Shown here: positions 1 to 8,904 of the stretch, in pieces
How positions within the stretch are numbered: position 1 is the stretch's first letter
Layout of the letters: each line of letters opens with the position of its first letter
Assembly: GCA_963729215.1 (NCBI GenBank)
Contig: CAVSND010000010.1
Location: forward strand, 1 to 15,526
Origin: CAVQJU01 sp963729215
Lineage (GTDB): Bacteria; Acidobacteriota; Vicinamibacteria; Vicinamibacterales; CAVVIG01
Direction of reading: 5' to 3'
Length of the DNA: 15,526 nucleotides
Notes under the pieces: generated by a model
The model's database searches: none
The model's input: the letters and a program-made list of their open reading frames with translations, nothing else
Told to the model about the DNA's origin: nothing
Translations under genes and position numbers: made by a program

Positions 1-82
1 TGGCCGGTCTGCTCGCGGTCAAAGTGCTCCGACACTGATCTCGGATCCGAAAGCAGAAACAGTTGGAAGTTCACGCCGACCC

Positions 83-110
83 GTAGCGTCCGGCTGAAGC
101 CGGACGCTAC
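83..110. repeat. REP-like perfect palindrome (12-bp stem, TGAA loop)
   Basis: A perfect inverted repeat: the arm GTAGCGTCCGGC pairs with GCCGGACGCTAC around a TGAA loop. It lies 28 bases beyond the stop codon of the minus-strand gene that ends at 139, so it could act as a 3' stem-loop for that transcript. No T-run follows on either side, so it is not a classic intrinsic terminator. It shares the GTAG...CTAC borders and the TGAA-type loop with the elements at 7803-7856 and 8868-8890, which suggests one dispersed REP-like family. Confidence 0.75.
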
Positions 111-138
111 GAACCCTGGTGGGCCGGTCGTGCGCGCG

Positions 139-1278
139 TCAGTTCGACATCGAGATCACGTCGTAATAGGCGTTGACCTGACCACGGTTGAACGCCTGCA
201 GCAGCGCGGTGACCGAGCAGAGCCGCGTCTGCGCCCTGAAGCCGAATCCCGGGCCCTGAGGCTGATAACCCCTGTTCGAAATCGAACGGATAAACGTGCT
301 TCGTCCGTCGATCGGCAGGGCAGCCACGTTCTGGTAATACCGCTTCCATGCATCGTCCTGCTGGAAGAGGTACTGCTCCACGTTGGAGGTGTAGATGGCG
401 TTCACCGTGGCGCCGCGGCTCTTGAGATAGCGGCCGACCGATCGGATGGCCTTCGGTCCGCCGAAATCGCCCGTGATCGGCACGATGGCGTTGTTGCGTT
501 CCATGTCACTCAGGAACCGGAAATTGTCCTCGGTCGCGAGGTAGCTGCGCTGCTCGCCGCGCTCGTCGGTCTCGGTCATCAGCGTGGAGTACGTCGGGAA
601 CCGCATGCTGCCGAAGAACGTGGATCCTCCGAACGTGTAGTTGAGATCCGGGCCGCCCTTGAAGAACGCGGTGTAGACGAACTCGAGCCCGCGGACGTCG
701 TCCGGCGTCAGGCGGAACTTGTGGTGGCCGACGAGATGATCGGTCGCCGCCTTGAGGTTGCGCTGGAACAGTTCGTCGCTGGGCGCGGCGAGCTCGTATG
801 CGTCCATCATTTCCCCAATCGGGGTCTTCTCGGTCAGGCCCTCCGGCCGCGGCCTGGCAAACAGCCGCGACAGGAAGTCTGCGCGATCCGTGGAGAGCTC
901 GATGAACGCCTTGTAAAGGAGATGCTCGTTCATGTTGCCGCGCCGGATGTCCACGATGAACGCCAGCTTCGGACGCAGCGCCACCAGATAGGTAAAGTTC
1001 TGTTCCGGGCCGACGCCCAGGTACACGCCGCCTTTTGGCAGGGCGGCCTGGAGCCTCGGGATGACGTGCTGGTACGCGTTCTCGTTCGAGAGGAAGTTGT
1101 CGGACCTGAAGTAGCCGTTCGGCTCGGAGAAATCCTCGACGAGCTGCCAGAACTCCTGGTCCGTAACGGGCAGCGAGATCGTGCGCGCCGCGACGCTCCG
1201 GCCGTAGGTGTAGAAGAGGACGCTCGCGCACATGACGAGCGTCGCGAGGATGGCAGCGAGCCGGCGGCTGTGAGTCAT
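139..1278 (-). CDS. Conserved membrane-anchored or exported protein of unknown function
   Basis: I do not recognise a named family. The product is 379 residues. A positively charged start (MTHSRR) is followed by a hydrophobic stretch at about residues 7-24, so it is a signal anchor or signal peptide and the rest should be outside the cytoplasm. The body is soluble, with a stretch reading YLGVGPEQNFTYLVALRPK followed by AFIVDIRRGN. This Gly-rich turn followed by an acidic strand end faintly resembles a Rossmann or methyltransferase-like fold, but I do not claim that function. ATG at 1278 is chosen because it overlaps the stop of the upstream desulfurase gene (ATGA, 1275-1278), a sign of translational coupling. 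An upstream in-frame start at 1386 would add a 36-residue Arg-rich segment that is only the shadow of the upstream gene. Unlike its partner the frame is intact. Existence is well supported; function is unknown. Confidence 0.85.
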   Translation of the reverse strand: MTHSRRLAAILATLVMCASVLFYTYGRSVAARTISLPVTDQEFWQLVEDFSEPNGYFRSDNFLSNENAYQHVIPRLQAALPKGGVYLGVGPEQNFTYLVALRPKLAFIVDIRRGNMNEHLLYKAFIELSTDRADFLSRLFARPRPEGLTEKTPIGEMMDAYELAAPSDELFQRNLKAATDHLVGHHKFRLTPDDVRGLEFVYTAFFKGGPDLNYTFGGSTFFGSMRFPTYSTLMTETDERGEQRSYLATEDNFRFLSDMERNNAIVPITGDFGGPKAIRSVGRYLKSRGATVNAIYTSNVEQYLFQQDDAWKRYYQNVAALPIDGRSTFIRSISNRGYQPQGPGFGFRAQTRLCSVTALLQAFNRGQVNAYYDVISMSN

Positions 1279-2695
1279 TGGCCGATAAACCCCCTGGCAA
1301 ACGCGATGAACCGGTCGACGTCGGCGTCGTTGCTGACCAGGCCGAGCGAGACGCGCACGGCGCCCGTGCTCTTGCCGTCCACGCACAGCTTGAAGTCGTC
1401 AACGGTCATATGGGTTTCGTGTTCCGGCTGCCTGAAACACGACGAAAGCTCGGTGCCGGTCAGGCCCAGCGCGATTTCGCCGCCGCCCGGATTGCAGAAG
1501 CACCCGGTCCGCAGCGAGATATTCGCCGCATTCGCGTGCCGTTCGACGATGCGGTGATCGATGGCGGCGCCGTCCTTGCCGTAGAAATTGAACGTGACGA
1601 TGCCGCCGCGCCGGTCCATCGTCGGCGGGCCGTAGAGGCGGACGAGCGGCGCGCCGTTGGTCTGCCGCAAGGCGAGAAGCTGCTGGAGGAGCCATCCGGT
1701 CAGGCACCGTACCCGCTCGTGAATCGTGTCCATGCCAATCGATTCGAGGTGCGCCAGGCCGATCTCGATGGCCGGGAGCGCCAGGTAGTCGAGCGTCCCG
1801 TCCTCGAACGCCGATTCGCCTTCGGCCAGGTAGTGCTTGTCGCCCTGGACCGATGCAACAGTGATGGTGCCGCCCGAGAACCACGGGCGTCGCAGCTTCG
1901 CGAGCGCCGTCTTTCTGGCCAGGAGACAGCCGACGCCGGTGGGATACCCAAACAGCTTGTAGAAGGACTGCACCACGAAATCCGGCGTGTACCGCCCAGA
2001 TCGAGCCGGTTCGTCGCCGTGAATGCCGCTGCGTCGAGCAGCACGTCCCACCCCTTCGCCTGCGCGGCGGCGATCCATTCAAGCGGGTGCTGGACGCCGG
2101 AGAAGTTCGACTGCGCAGGGTAGGAAAAGAGGTGATGGTGGCCGGGCCGCACGTCGTTCAGCTCACGCGCCAGATCGGCCTCGTCCACGCGCATGTCGGG
2201 CAGCACCACCGGAACGTAGGTCGCCGTGGCCCCGGCCGACCGCGCAAACTCGCGGATGCCGTTCACGGAGTTGTGGTTGTCGAACGTCAGGAGGAACCGG
2301 TCGCCCGCCTCGAACGGATAGGATTCGCCAATCAGTTTGAGCGCATGGCTGGCATTGGCGGTGAAGATCACGGCCCAGGTGTCGGGCGCCGCGTTGAAAA
2401 ACCGGAGCACGGCCCGCCGCGCCCGCTCGACGTACTCGGTCGCCCGAGACGAAGTCGGGTTGGTCGAATGGGGGTTGCCGAAGAGCTCCGTGCGCAAGAG
2501 CGCCTGATGCCGTTCGAGCTGAGACGTCGCGTACAGGTTCGCGGCGGTGAAATCCAGGTACGTGTGGCCTTGCCGGTCGAGTGCCGGATACTCGGCCGCG
2601 CGCAGTTCGTCCAGCGCCCGCGTCTTCGCGTAGGACGGGTAGGCCTCGAGGAACGCCGTCGAAGATCGCTCGGTGGCGGGCACGATCGGAATCAA
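1275..2695 (-). CDS. Class V aminotransferase, molybdenum cofactor sulfurase-like (cysteine desulfurase fold), frameshifted
   Basis: A PLP enzyme expected to take sulfur from cysteine. It resembles the N-terminal domain of eukaryotic Moco sulfurase (MOCOS) more than IscS/SufS, as I recall those sequences. About 473 residues once repaired. Visible motifs in order: GNPHS (about residue 73), FTANASHALKL (about 110), DNHNSVNG, YPAQSNFSG (about 193), the PLP-contacting VLLDAA (about 219), the Schiff-base lysine in SFYKLFGYPTG (codon 1956-1958), and RTGCFCNPG near the C-terminus, whose first Cys (codon 1500-1502) is the likely persulfide carrier. The MOSC domain of full MOCOS is absent. The frame breaks at about 1994-1997: the N-terminal part is open from 2695 and the C-terminal part continues in another frame to 1275. 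One extra C in the CCC run at 1995-1997 would restore LDLGRYTPDF, so a missing base is the simplest explanation. The start is TTG at 2695. The gene overlaps the next by four bases. Its true sulfur acceptor is unknown. Confidence 0.85.
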
Positions 2696-2704
2696 CGTAA
2701 CATA

Positions 2705-2708
2705 CCTC
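2705..2708 (-). promoter_or_regulatory. Ribosome binding site supporting the TTG start at 2695
   Basis: On the minus strand GAGG lies nine bases before the TTG at 2695. The nearest upstream ATG (2701-2703) is in another frame and meets TGA after two further codons, so it cannot begin the protein. A GTG four codons inside the gene is the main alternative start. Confidence 0.5.
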
Positions 2709-2717
2709 GTTCTTCCC

Positions 2718-2745
2718 TTGACTTATTCAGGGATCGGTTTTTAAT
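2718..2745 (+). promoter_or_regulatory. Sigma70-type promoter for the rightward gene run
   Basis: A -35 box TTGACT (2718-2723, five of six consensus bases) and a -10 box TTTAAT (2740-2745, five of six) are separated by 16 bases. Transcription would start near 2752, giving a very short leader with GAGG at 2755-2758, ten bases before the ATG at 2769. It sits in the AT-richer divergent gap between the two gene sets and is the best promoter I can see in the window. Whether transcription runs through to the receptor and cytochrome genes is inference. Confidence 0.6.
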
Positions 2746-2768
2746 AGGCCCCACGAGGTTGTGACCTT

Positions 2769-3230
2769 ATGAAGAGCACCTTTCTCCTCGCGACCGTGCT
2801 GACTTCGGTGCTGTCGGTCCCCGTGATCGCCCACCACGGAGACGCCGGGCGCTACGACGAGACCCCGTTCATCATCACGGGGACGGTTGTCGAAATCAAA
2901 TTGACCAATCCGCACTCGATTCTCGTGTTCGACGCGACGGACGCGACCGGCAAGGTGGTCAGGTGGCAGGCCGAAATGGGCAGCGGGCAGCAGCTCGTCC
3001 GCCAGTTCGGCTGGACCAAGGAGAACCTGAAGATCGGCGACAAGATCACGCTCAACGGCCGCAAGGTCAAGAGCGGTGCGCCCTACATGAACATGACCGA
3101 GAAGGCTCAGATCGTCATGGCCGACACGGGCAAGGAGATCTTCCGCACGCCGAACTTCGGCGAACCAGCCGCGGCGCCTGCCGCCGCTCCAGCCGCTCCA
3201 CCGGCAGCGGCTCCCGCTCAAAAGCCTTAG
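2769..3230 (+). CDS. DUF6152-like secreted protein
   Basis: A small exported protein of 153 residues. Residues 1-21 form a signal peptide (MKSTFLLATV... ending VPVIA), with predicted cleavage just before His-His, so the mature protein would begin HHGDAGRYD. The core, with GTVVEIKLTNPHS, then WQAEMGSGQQLVRQFGW, KIGDKITLNG and a C-terminal IFRTPNF, matches the DUF6152 pattern of a secreted beta-rich domain common in proteobacterial and acidobacterial genomes; the biochemical role of that family is not known to me. The last 25 or so residues are an Ala/Pro-rich low-complexity tail. The start is supported by GAGG ten bases upstream and by the signal peptide. It is the first gene after the rightward promoter, and the FG-GAP gene follows after 40 bases. 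Confidence 0.85.
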   Translation: MKSTFLLATVLTSVLSVPVIAHHGDAGRYDETPFIITGTVVEIKLTNPHSILVFDATDATGKVVRWQAEMGSGQQLVRQFGWTKENLKIGDKITLNGRKVKSGAPYMNMTEKAQIVMADTGKEIFRTPNFGEPAAAPAAAPAAPPAAAPAQKP

Positions 3231-3270
3231 CCATGCGTTTCATCGCAGTGGCCCAACGCCGGGAGGCGGC

Positions 3271-4826
3271 ATGAGAATCAGCACGCAGTCCACGGTCGTC
3301 CTGGTGGGGCTGTGCCTCGGCTCGGTCGTCGACGCCGGGTCGCAGGCGGCCGGGACCGCCGCGCAGTTGAAGCAGATCGCCTATATCAAGGCGTCGAATC
3401 CGGCCGAAGACGCGCATCTGGGCTGCGGGGGAACGCTGACCGGCCATGCCGGCAACGCCTCAGCCGTCAGCGCCGACGGCAGCACCATCGCGATGGGCGC
3501 GCCCCACGAAAGCAGCGGCGCGAAGGGCATCAACGGCAACCAGAACGACAAGTCGGCCTACAGCTCAGGTGCGGTGTACGTGTTCACGCGCCGTGGCAGC
3601 ACGGTAACGCAGCAGGCCTACATCAAGGCGTCGAATCCCGGCGACGGCGCCAACTTCGGGTCGAGCGTCGCGCTGAGCCGGGATGGCAACACCCTCGCGG
3701 TGGCCGCTTACTACGAGTCCAGCAACGCGACCGGGATCGATGGCAACCAGGCCGATCGGTCGATTCCCGAGGCCGGCGCCGTCTACATCTTTACCCGCAC
3801 CGGCAGCACGTGGTCGCAGCAGGCGTACATCAAGGCGTCGAACACGGGTAACGCGGCCCAGGGCGACAACTTCGCCGAAGGCGATCAGTTCGGCTACTCG
3901 ATTGGTCTCAGCGACGATGGCAACACGCTGGCGGTCGGCGCGATCGGCGAGGACAGCAACGCGACCGGCATCAACGGCGACCAGGCGGACAACTCGGCCG
4001 GCCAGTCCGGAGCGGCGTACGTATTCGTGCGCACCGGCACGGCGTGGACGCAGCAGGCGTACGTCAAGTCCACGATGACGCGCCCGAACGTGCTCTTCGG
4101 CTACTCGGTCGCCGTGAGCGAAAACGGCAACACGCTCGCCGTCGCCGAGTACGACGCGGACCGGGGCAAGGGCGCGCTTTACGTGCTGGTACGCAACGGC
4201 ACGACCTGGTCGCACCAGGCTCGCATCCAGGCCGACAACGCGGAGAACGGGGACTCGCTCGGGTATTCGATGGCCATCAGCGACGATGGGAACACGATTG
4301 CGGCGGGCGCGGCGGACGAAGACTGCCTGATTCCCGGGATCAATCCCGCGGGCTGCGACAAGGACCAGCCGATGGACAACTCGTCCGGCGCGGCCTACGT
4401 CTTCGTGCGGACGGGAACCACGTGGACGCAGCAGGCGTTTATCAAGTCGTCGAATCCAGCCAAACAGGACTGGTTCGGCGTCCGCATCGCGATCAGCGGC
4501 GACGGCAACACCGTGGCCGTCGGCGCGCCGAACGAGGACAGCGCGTCGAAGGGTATCAACGGCAAACAGGACGACAACACGGCCCCCGAAGCCGGCGCGG
4601 TCTACTACTTCACGCGGACGGGCACGACCTGGGTTCAAACGCGTACGTGAAGGCGTCCAACACCAGGGCCGGCGACGAGTTCGGCACCTCGCTCGCGCTG
4701 AGCGGCGACGGCCGGACGCTGCTCGTCGGCGCGCGCGGCGAAGACAGCGGCGCGAAAGGGCTGAACGGCAACCAGGCCGACAGCTCGGTGCGTGACGCGG
4801 GCGCCGGATACCTGTTTGTCAGATAA
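3271..4826 (+). CDS. FG-GAP repeat (integrin-like) seven-unit beta-propeller protein, frameshifted
   Basis: An exported repeat protein of about 518 residues. A hydrophobic N-terminus (residues 8-22) suggests secretion. It holds seven imperfect units of about 55-75 residues, each with the plan AYIKASN...FGYSVALS-DGNTLAVGA..ED...GINGNQADNS..GAVYVFTRTGT.W.QQ, typical of the FG-GAP_2 family. Unit 1 is divergent (LGCGGTL in place of FGYS). Unit 4 is short because it lacks the GINGNQADN loop. Unit 5 has an insertion with two cysteines (EDCLIPG...AGCDKDQ). The first frame stops at 4648-4650, but unit 7 continues in another frame to 4826; one extra A in the AAA run at 4637-4639 would give VQNAYVKAS and join them. 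Seven units is the count expected for a closed seven-bladed propeller, so the repaired length is convincing. GGGAGG at 3261-3266 supports the ATG. The ligand is unknown; adhesion or scaffold roles are possible. Confidence 0.85.
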
Positions 4827-4911
4827 CCGACTGTTCCGAAAACAGAGAAGAGGCATTCCTGTGTAACTGACGCGACGCTGCCGAGACAACCCTTCTTCCG
4901 AGGAGGATTCC

Positions 4912-7797
4912 ATGGGATCGAGTCTGCTGAGACGGTTGATCGTAGTCTCCGTGATTCTGGTTGTGCCGGCGGTGGGATACGCGCAGGAGGCTGCGGTCAC
5001 TGGTACGGTGACCGATACGACCATGGCCGTCATGCCCGGCGTCTCGATCAAGGCCGTGCACGTCGCATCGGGCAATACCTTCGAAGCGGTCACCGATCAA
5101 CGAGGCGCCTATCGCCTGGCCGTACGCGTCGGCCTCTACAAGATCACGGCCGAGCTCGCCGGCTTCAGCCCCGTCACCCGCGAGGGCGTGGAACTGCTCG
5201 TCGGGCAGACGACCACCATCAATATTCAGATGACCACTGGTGGCGTGGCCGAATCACTCACGGTGACGGCGCAGGCGCCGCTCATCGAAACCAGCACGTC
5301 CAGCCTCGGAAGCAGCATCGATCCGCGCCAGGTGACCGAGTTGCCGTCGCAAGGCCGCAACTGGATGTCGCTGGCGTTGCTGGCGCCCGGGAACCGGACG
5401 AACGCGCAGGGCGCGACGCCCGTGCAGGACCGGGGCGACGTCAGGGAATTCCAGCTGAACGTCGACGGCCTGCAGGTGACGTCGAATCTCGGCACCGGCA
5501 ACCAGTCCCGGTACAGCAACGATGCCATCGCGGAATTCCAGTTCGTCTCGAACAGGTTCGACGCGACGCAGGGACGCTCATCGGGCGTGCAGGTGAACGC
5601 GATCACCAAGTCGGGCACCAACACGCTGTCGGGGTCGCTCGTCGGCAACTTCCGCGACAGCGCCTGGAACGCGGCCGACCCCGTCCTCGGCAAGGTCGTC
5701 CCGTATTCGAACCAGCAGATCAGCGGCACCACCGGCGGGCCGATCGTGAAGAACAAGCTGCATTTTTTCGCCAACTACGAATACGAGCACCAGCCGCTGA
5801 CCTCCATCTGGCAGACGCCGTATCCCGCGTTCAACGTCGAGCTGACCGGGGTGAGAGACGTGAAGCTGGCGGGCGTCCGTGTCGATCACGAGCTCTCGTC
5901 GAAAACGAGACTGATGGGCAAGGTGAACCACTCGGATCTGTTCGAGCCGTTCGGGCCCGGCACGTCAAACCACCCGTCAGGAACCAACAGCAACGAGGAG
6001 CATTCGACGGACGTCGTGGGTGAGATCACGCAGGTCATCAGCAACCACGCCCTCAACGCCTTCAGAGCGGGTTACGCGTCGTACGGCATCAACCAGCTCT
6101 CGCTCACGTCGTGGTCGAACCACTGGCAGGCGCCCAACGGCATCACGACCGACGGTCCGAACATTACCTTCAGGGGTTTCTCGACCGGCCGGAACAACAA
6201 CCTGCCGAGGTATCGCAACCAGAACGTGTACACGTTCCACGACGACTTCACGTTCAACTTCGACGCGAAAGGCCGTCACGACCTCAAGACCGGCGGCGAG
6301 TATCTCCACCTCGCTGGACAGCACCCGCAATTGCAACCGATGCGGCGGGGTGATTACCGCGAACACCGGCCCCGTGCCGGCCAACATCGAACAGATCCTG
6401 CCGGACGCCTTCAACGCCGACACCTGGGCCTTGTCGCAACTCTCGCGGATCACCAGCCAATTACCAGGTCGGCGTGTCGGACTCGACGGCGTTCCTGACG
6501 CCGCTTCCCCTGTGGAAATACGGCGCGTGGGCGCAGGACGATTGGAGGGTCTCGTCGAACCTCACGCTGAACCTCGGTCTGCGATACGACCTGATTTGGA
6601 ATTCGTTCGCGCAGAACGTCGTCTTTCCGCCGTTCGAGCAGCCCGGCCGGCCGCAGGACGCCAATAACATGCAGCCGCGCGTCGGCTTCGCCTACCAGGT
6701 CAACGACCGGACCGTCATTCGCGGCGGCTCGGGGCTGTACTACAACGACATCCTGAACACGAACGTGCTGTGGCCGCAGAGCCCGCTCACGATTGCCGTC
6801 ATTCGCGTCAACAACGACGGCCGGGCCGACTTCGCCGCGAATCCGTTCAACGGACCGCTGCCGACCTACGCCCAGGCGTTGCAGCGGTTCTGCTACATCA
6901 ACCCCGTGCCCGGGTGCCTGCTGCGCGACCTCCAGGAACAGGCGCCCATTCCGGACTACGCGCACGTCACGCACGCCTGGCAGAACTCGATCGGCGTGGT
7001 GCACCAGTTCGGCAACTTCGCGGCGTTGCAGGTCGATTACGTGAACACGAAGAGCCGCGACGAGAAATCGATTCAGGACAACGTCAACATCACCTTCAAT
7101 CCCGCCACCGGCATTCCGTACCCGTATTCGGATGTCGCTCACCGCGCGTTTCCGCGTGTACGGCGTCGTCGGGATGATCCCGCACATCGGCAGCTCTGAC
7201 TACCACGGACTCCAGACGAGCTTTACCAAGCGCATGAGCAATAATTGGCAGGGCTCGCTCAGCTACACGCTCGGGGGCCTCTGGGACCAGGACCCGCCGC
7301 CGCTCAGCGGGTTCACCGCGGTGACTTTCCCGGTTGCGCCGGATCTTGGCAACGAACGATCGCTGGCGGCGACCGACCAGAGGCATCGGCTGGTCTTCAA
7401 CGGCATCTGGGAGGTGGGACACGGCTTCCAGGTGAGCGGCATCTATTTCTACGGGTCCGGCCAGCGGACGCAGGCGGTGTGCGGCTGCGATGCGCGCGGG
7501 CTGCAGATCACCAGCATCGATCGCCTGCGCCTGGATGGGACGATTATCCCGCGCAACGCGTTTGTAGGCGCCCCGATTCACCGTGTCGAGATGCGTCTTC
7601 AGCAGCGGGTGAAGCTCGGCGGACGCGCGGCGATCAACGGGTACCTGGAAGTCTTCAACCTGTTCAACCACGCGAACTACGACTACTCGACGTACAACGT
7701 GACCGAAACCAGCCCGGGGTACGGGCAGCCCGTATCGAGCAACAATCTTTGGTACGCGCCGCGGACCGTGCAGTTGGGGTTCAGGCTCACTTTCTGA
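4912..7797 (+). CDS. TonB-dependent, Oar-like outer-membrane receptor with CarboxypepD_reg domain, frameshifted
   Basis: An outer-membrane beta-barrel protein of about 960 residues when repaired. A signal peptide (MGSSLLRRLIVVSVILVV...) ends at about AYAQ-type site VGYAQ, residues 21-25. Next is a carboxypeptidase-regulatory-like domain (about 26-105: AAVTGTVTDTTMAVMPGVSI, ...YKITAELAGF), then a plug-like region (about 115-240: VTAQAPLIETSTSSLGSSID, VNAITKSGTNTLSGSL) and a long barrel. The barrel shows WVQDDWR-like AWAQDDWRVS, LNLGLRYDLIW, PRVGFAYQ and a final EVFNLFNHANY and GFRLTF ending in Phe, the usual outer-membrane assembly signal. Three frame breaks are seen: about 6313-6317, about 6455-6460 and about 7150-7157. 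Each is repaired by removing one base and similarity resumes at once (LDSTRNCNRCGG, NYQVGVSDS, VYGVVGMIPH). The open pieces are 4912-6498, 6474-7199 and 7132-7797 on the plus strand, with a bridging piece in the third frame over about 6315-6457. AGGAGG at 4901-4906 supports the ATG. The substrate is not predictable. Confidence 0.88.
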
Positions 7798-7802
7798 TCA
7801 TC

Positions 7803-7856
7803 GTAGTGCAGGGCTTTAGCCCTGCCGGCGCGGGCAGGCCTGAAGGCCTGCGCTAC
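7803..7856. repeat. REP-like double hairpin after the receptor gene
   Basis: The element begins five bases after the receptor stop codon. It contains two stem-loops: 7808-7825 (GCAGGGC, loop TTTA, GCCCTGC) and 7834-7851 (GCAGGCC, loop TGAA, GGCCTGC), enclosed by near-complementary outer ends, GTAGTGCAGG and CCTGCGCTAC. It may stabilise or end the upstream transcript, but there is no T-run. The second stem-loop recurs, inverted, at 8873-8890. I recall similar GTAG-bordered elements as frequent in acidobacterial genomes, but this was not checked. Confidence 0.8.
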
Positions 7857-7904
7857 ACCTGATCTACTGAATCGCGGCGGACCGTTGTCATCTGAGGAGG
7901 GGCC

Positions 7905-8844
7905 GTGAAACGGATCGTCTACGGAATCGCGATCGCTGTCGTGTGTCGTCTTGTCGATCGCTGCGCAACAGACGCCGCCGCCGGCCGGGCGGGAACCGTC
8001 GTGGGCGTTTCCCGCCATCAACGGCGCGCTGCCGGCAGAGGAAGGTCCCAAGAACGTTCCCGGCAGCACGAAGTCGTATACGCCGGCGCAGATCGACGAT
8101 CTGATGAACCCGCCGGACTGGTTTCCCGATGAACATGCGCCCGCTCCCGCGCTGATTCAGAAGGGCCACGGCACGGCGATGGCCTGCGGCGCCTGTCACC
8201 TCATGTCTGGAGAGGGGCATCCTGAATCCGCCGGCCTGACGGGGTTCACCGCGGCCTACCTGATGCAGCAGATGGCCGATTTCAAGAGCGGCGCCCGGAA
8301 AGATGCCGCCCGCATGAACACGATCGCGAAAGATGTCTCGGACGAGGAGTCGAAGCAGGTGGCGGAATGGTTCGCCGCGCTCAAGCCCGCGGCCTGGACG
8401 AAGGTCACCGAGGCCGACACGGTGCCGAAGACCATCGTGGGCCAGGGACGCATGCGGTTCCTCGCGCCTGCCGGCGGCACCGAACCGACCGGCAACCGGA
8501 TCATCACCGTTCCCCAGGATCAGAACCGGGCGAGGAATCGCGATCCGAAGTCCGGCTTCACGGCGTACGTCCCGGTGGGCAGCATCGCGAAAGGAAAGGC
8601 CCTGGCCGAAACAGGCGGGGCGGGGAAGACCGTCGCGTGCACGATTTGCCACGGCGACAATATGCGGGGCCTCGGCAACGTGCCGCGGCTCGCGGGTCTT
8701 CACCCCATCTACATCGCACGTCAGCTGTACCTCTTCAAGGACGGCACGAGAAACGGCGTGGACGCGCAACTGATGAAGAAGCCCGTCGCGCGCCTGACCG
8801 ACGACGATATCCTCGCGATTGCGGCGTATCTCGGATCGCTGTAG
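7905..8844 (+). CDS. Diheme cytochrome c (c4/c553-like), frameshift in signal peptide
   Basis: A periplasmic electron carrier of about 312 residues. The GTG start at 7905 has GAGGAGG at 7894-7900. It begins MKRIVYGIAIAVV, but the frame then breaks: one surplus base near 7942-7946 separates it from LSIAAQQTPPPAG in the next frame. The joined sequence is a normal signal peptide ending at about AAQ, so the break is probably an indel. There are two haem-binding CXXCH motifs, CGACH (8185-8199) and CTICH (8638-8652). Each is followed by class I features: after the first, AGLTGFTAAYLMQQMADF and GAR; after the second, VPRLAGLHPIYIARQLYLF, KDGTRNG, a Met in QLMKKP and a closing DILAIAAYLGSL. This two-domain plan is that of c4-type cytochromes, with a longer linker that contains KSGFTAYVPVGS. 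It lies between a receptor and a PAL-like lyase gene, so it may accept electrons from a periplasmic oxidation. If the break is not repaired, translation from 7951 (TTG) would give a protein without a signal peptide. Confidence 0.88.
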
Positions 8845-8867
8845 CCTAGCGTCGGCTCATTGCAGAA

Positions 8868-8890
8868 GTAGTGCAGGCCTTCAGGCCTGC
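8868..8890. repeat. REP-like single hairpin before the PAL-like gene
   Basis: GTAGT precedes a perfect stem-loop at 8873-8890 (GCAGGCC, loop TTCA, GGCCTGC). Its sequence is the reverse complement of the second stem-loop of the 7803-7856 element. It sits 24 bases after the cytochrome stop and directly before the ribosome binding site AGGGAG (8892-8897) of the next gene, so it could affect message stability or reinitiation between the two genes. Confidence 0.7.
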
Positions 8891-8904
8891 CAGGGAGACG
8901 AGAC

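Noticed and set aside
3..38. Possible C-terminal tail of a plus-strand gene (AGLLAVKVLRH, stop at 36-38)
   Set aside because: Only eleven codons are visible and other frames are also open, so no gene can be supported.
130..1557. Long plus-strand open frame opposite the exported protein and desulfurase
   Set aside because: It has no recognisable domain, is Arg/Val/Glu-rich as expected for the antisense of GC-rich genes, and overlaps two well-supported minus-strand genes.
3565..4638. Long minus-strand open frame opposite the FG-GAP gene
   Set aside because: Its apparent repeats (RRLDVRLLRPR and similar) are only the complement of the FG-GAP repeat units.
7803..7856. Intrinsic terminator after the receptor gene
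   Set aside because: The stems are stable but no T-run follows, and the same stem-loop recurs elsewhere, which fits a dispersed REP-like repeat better.
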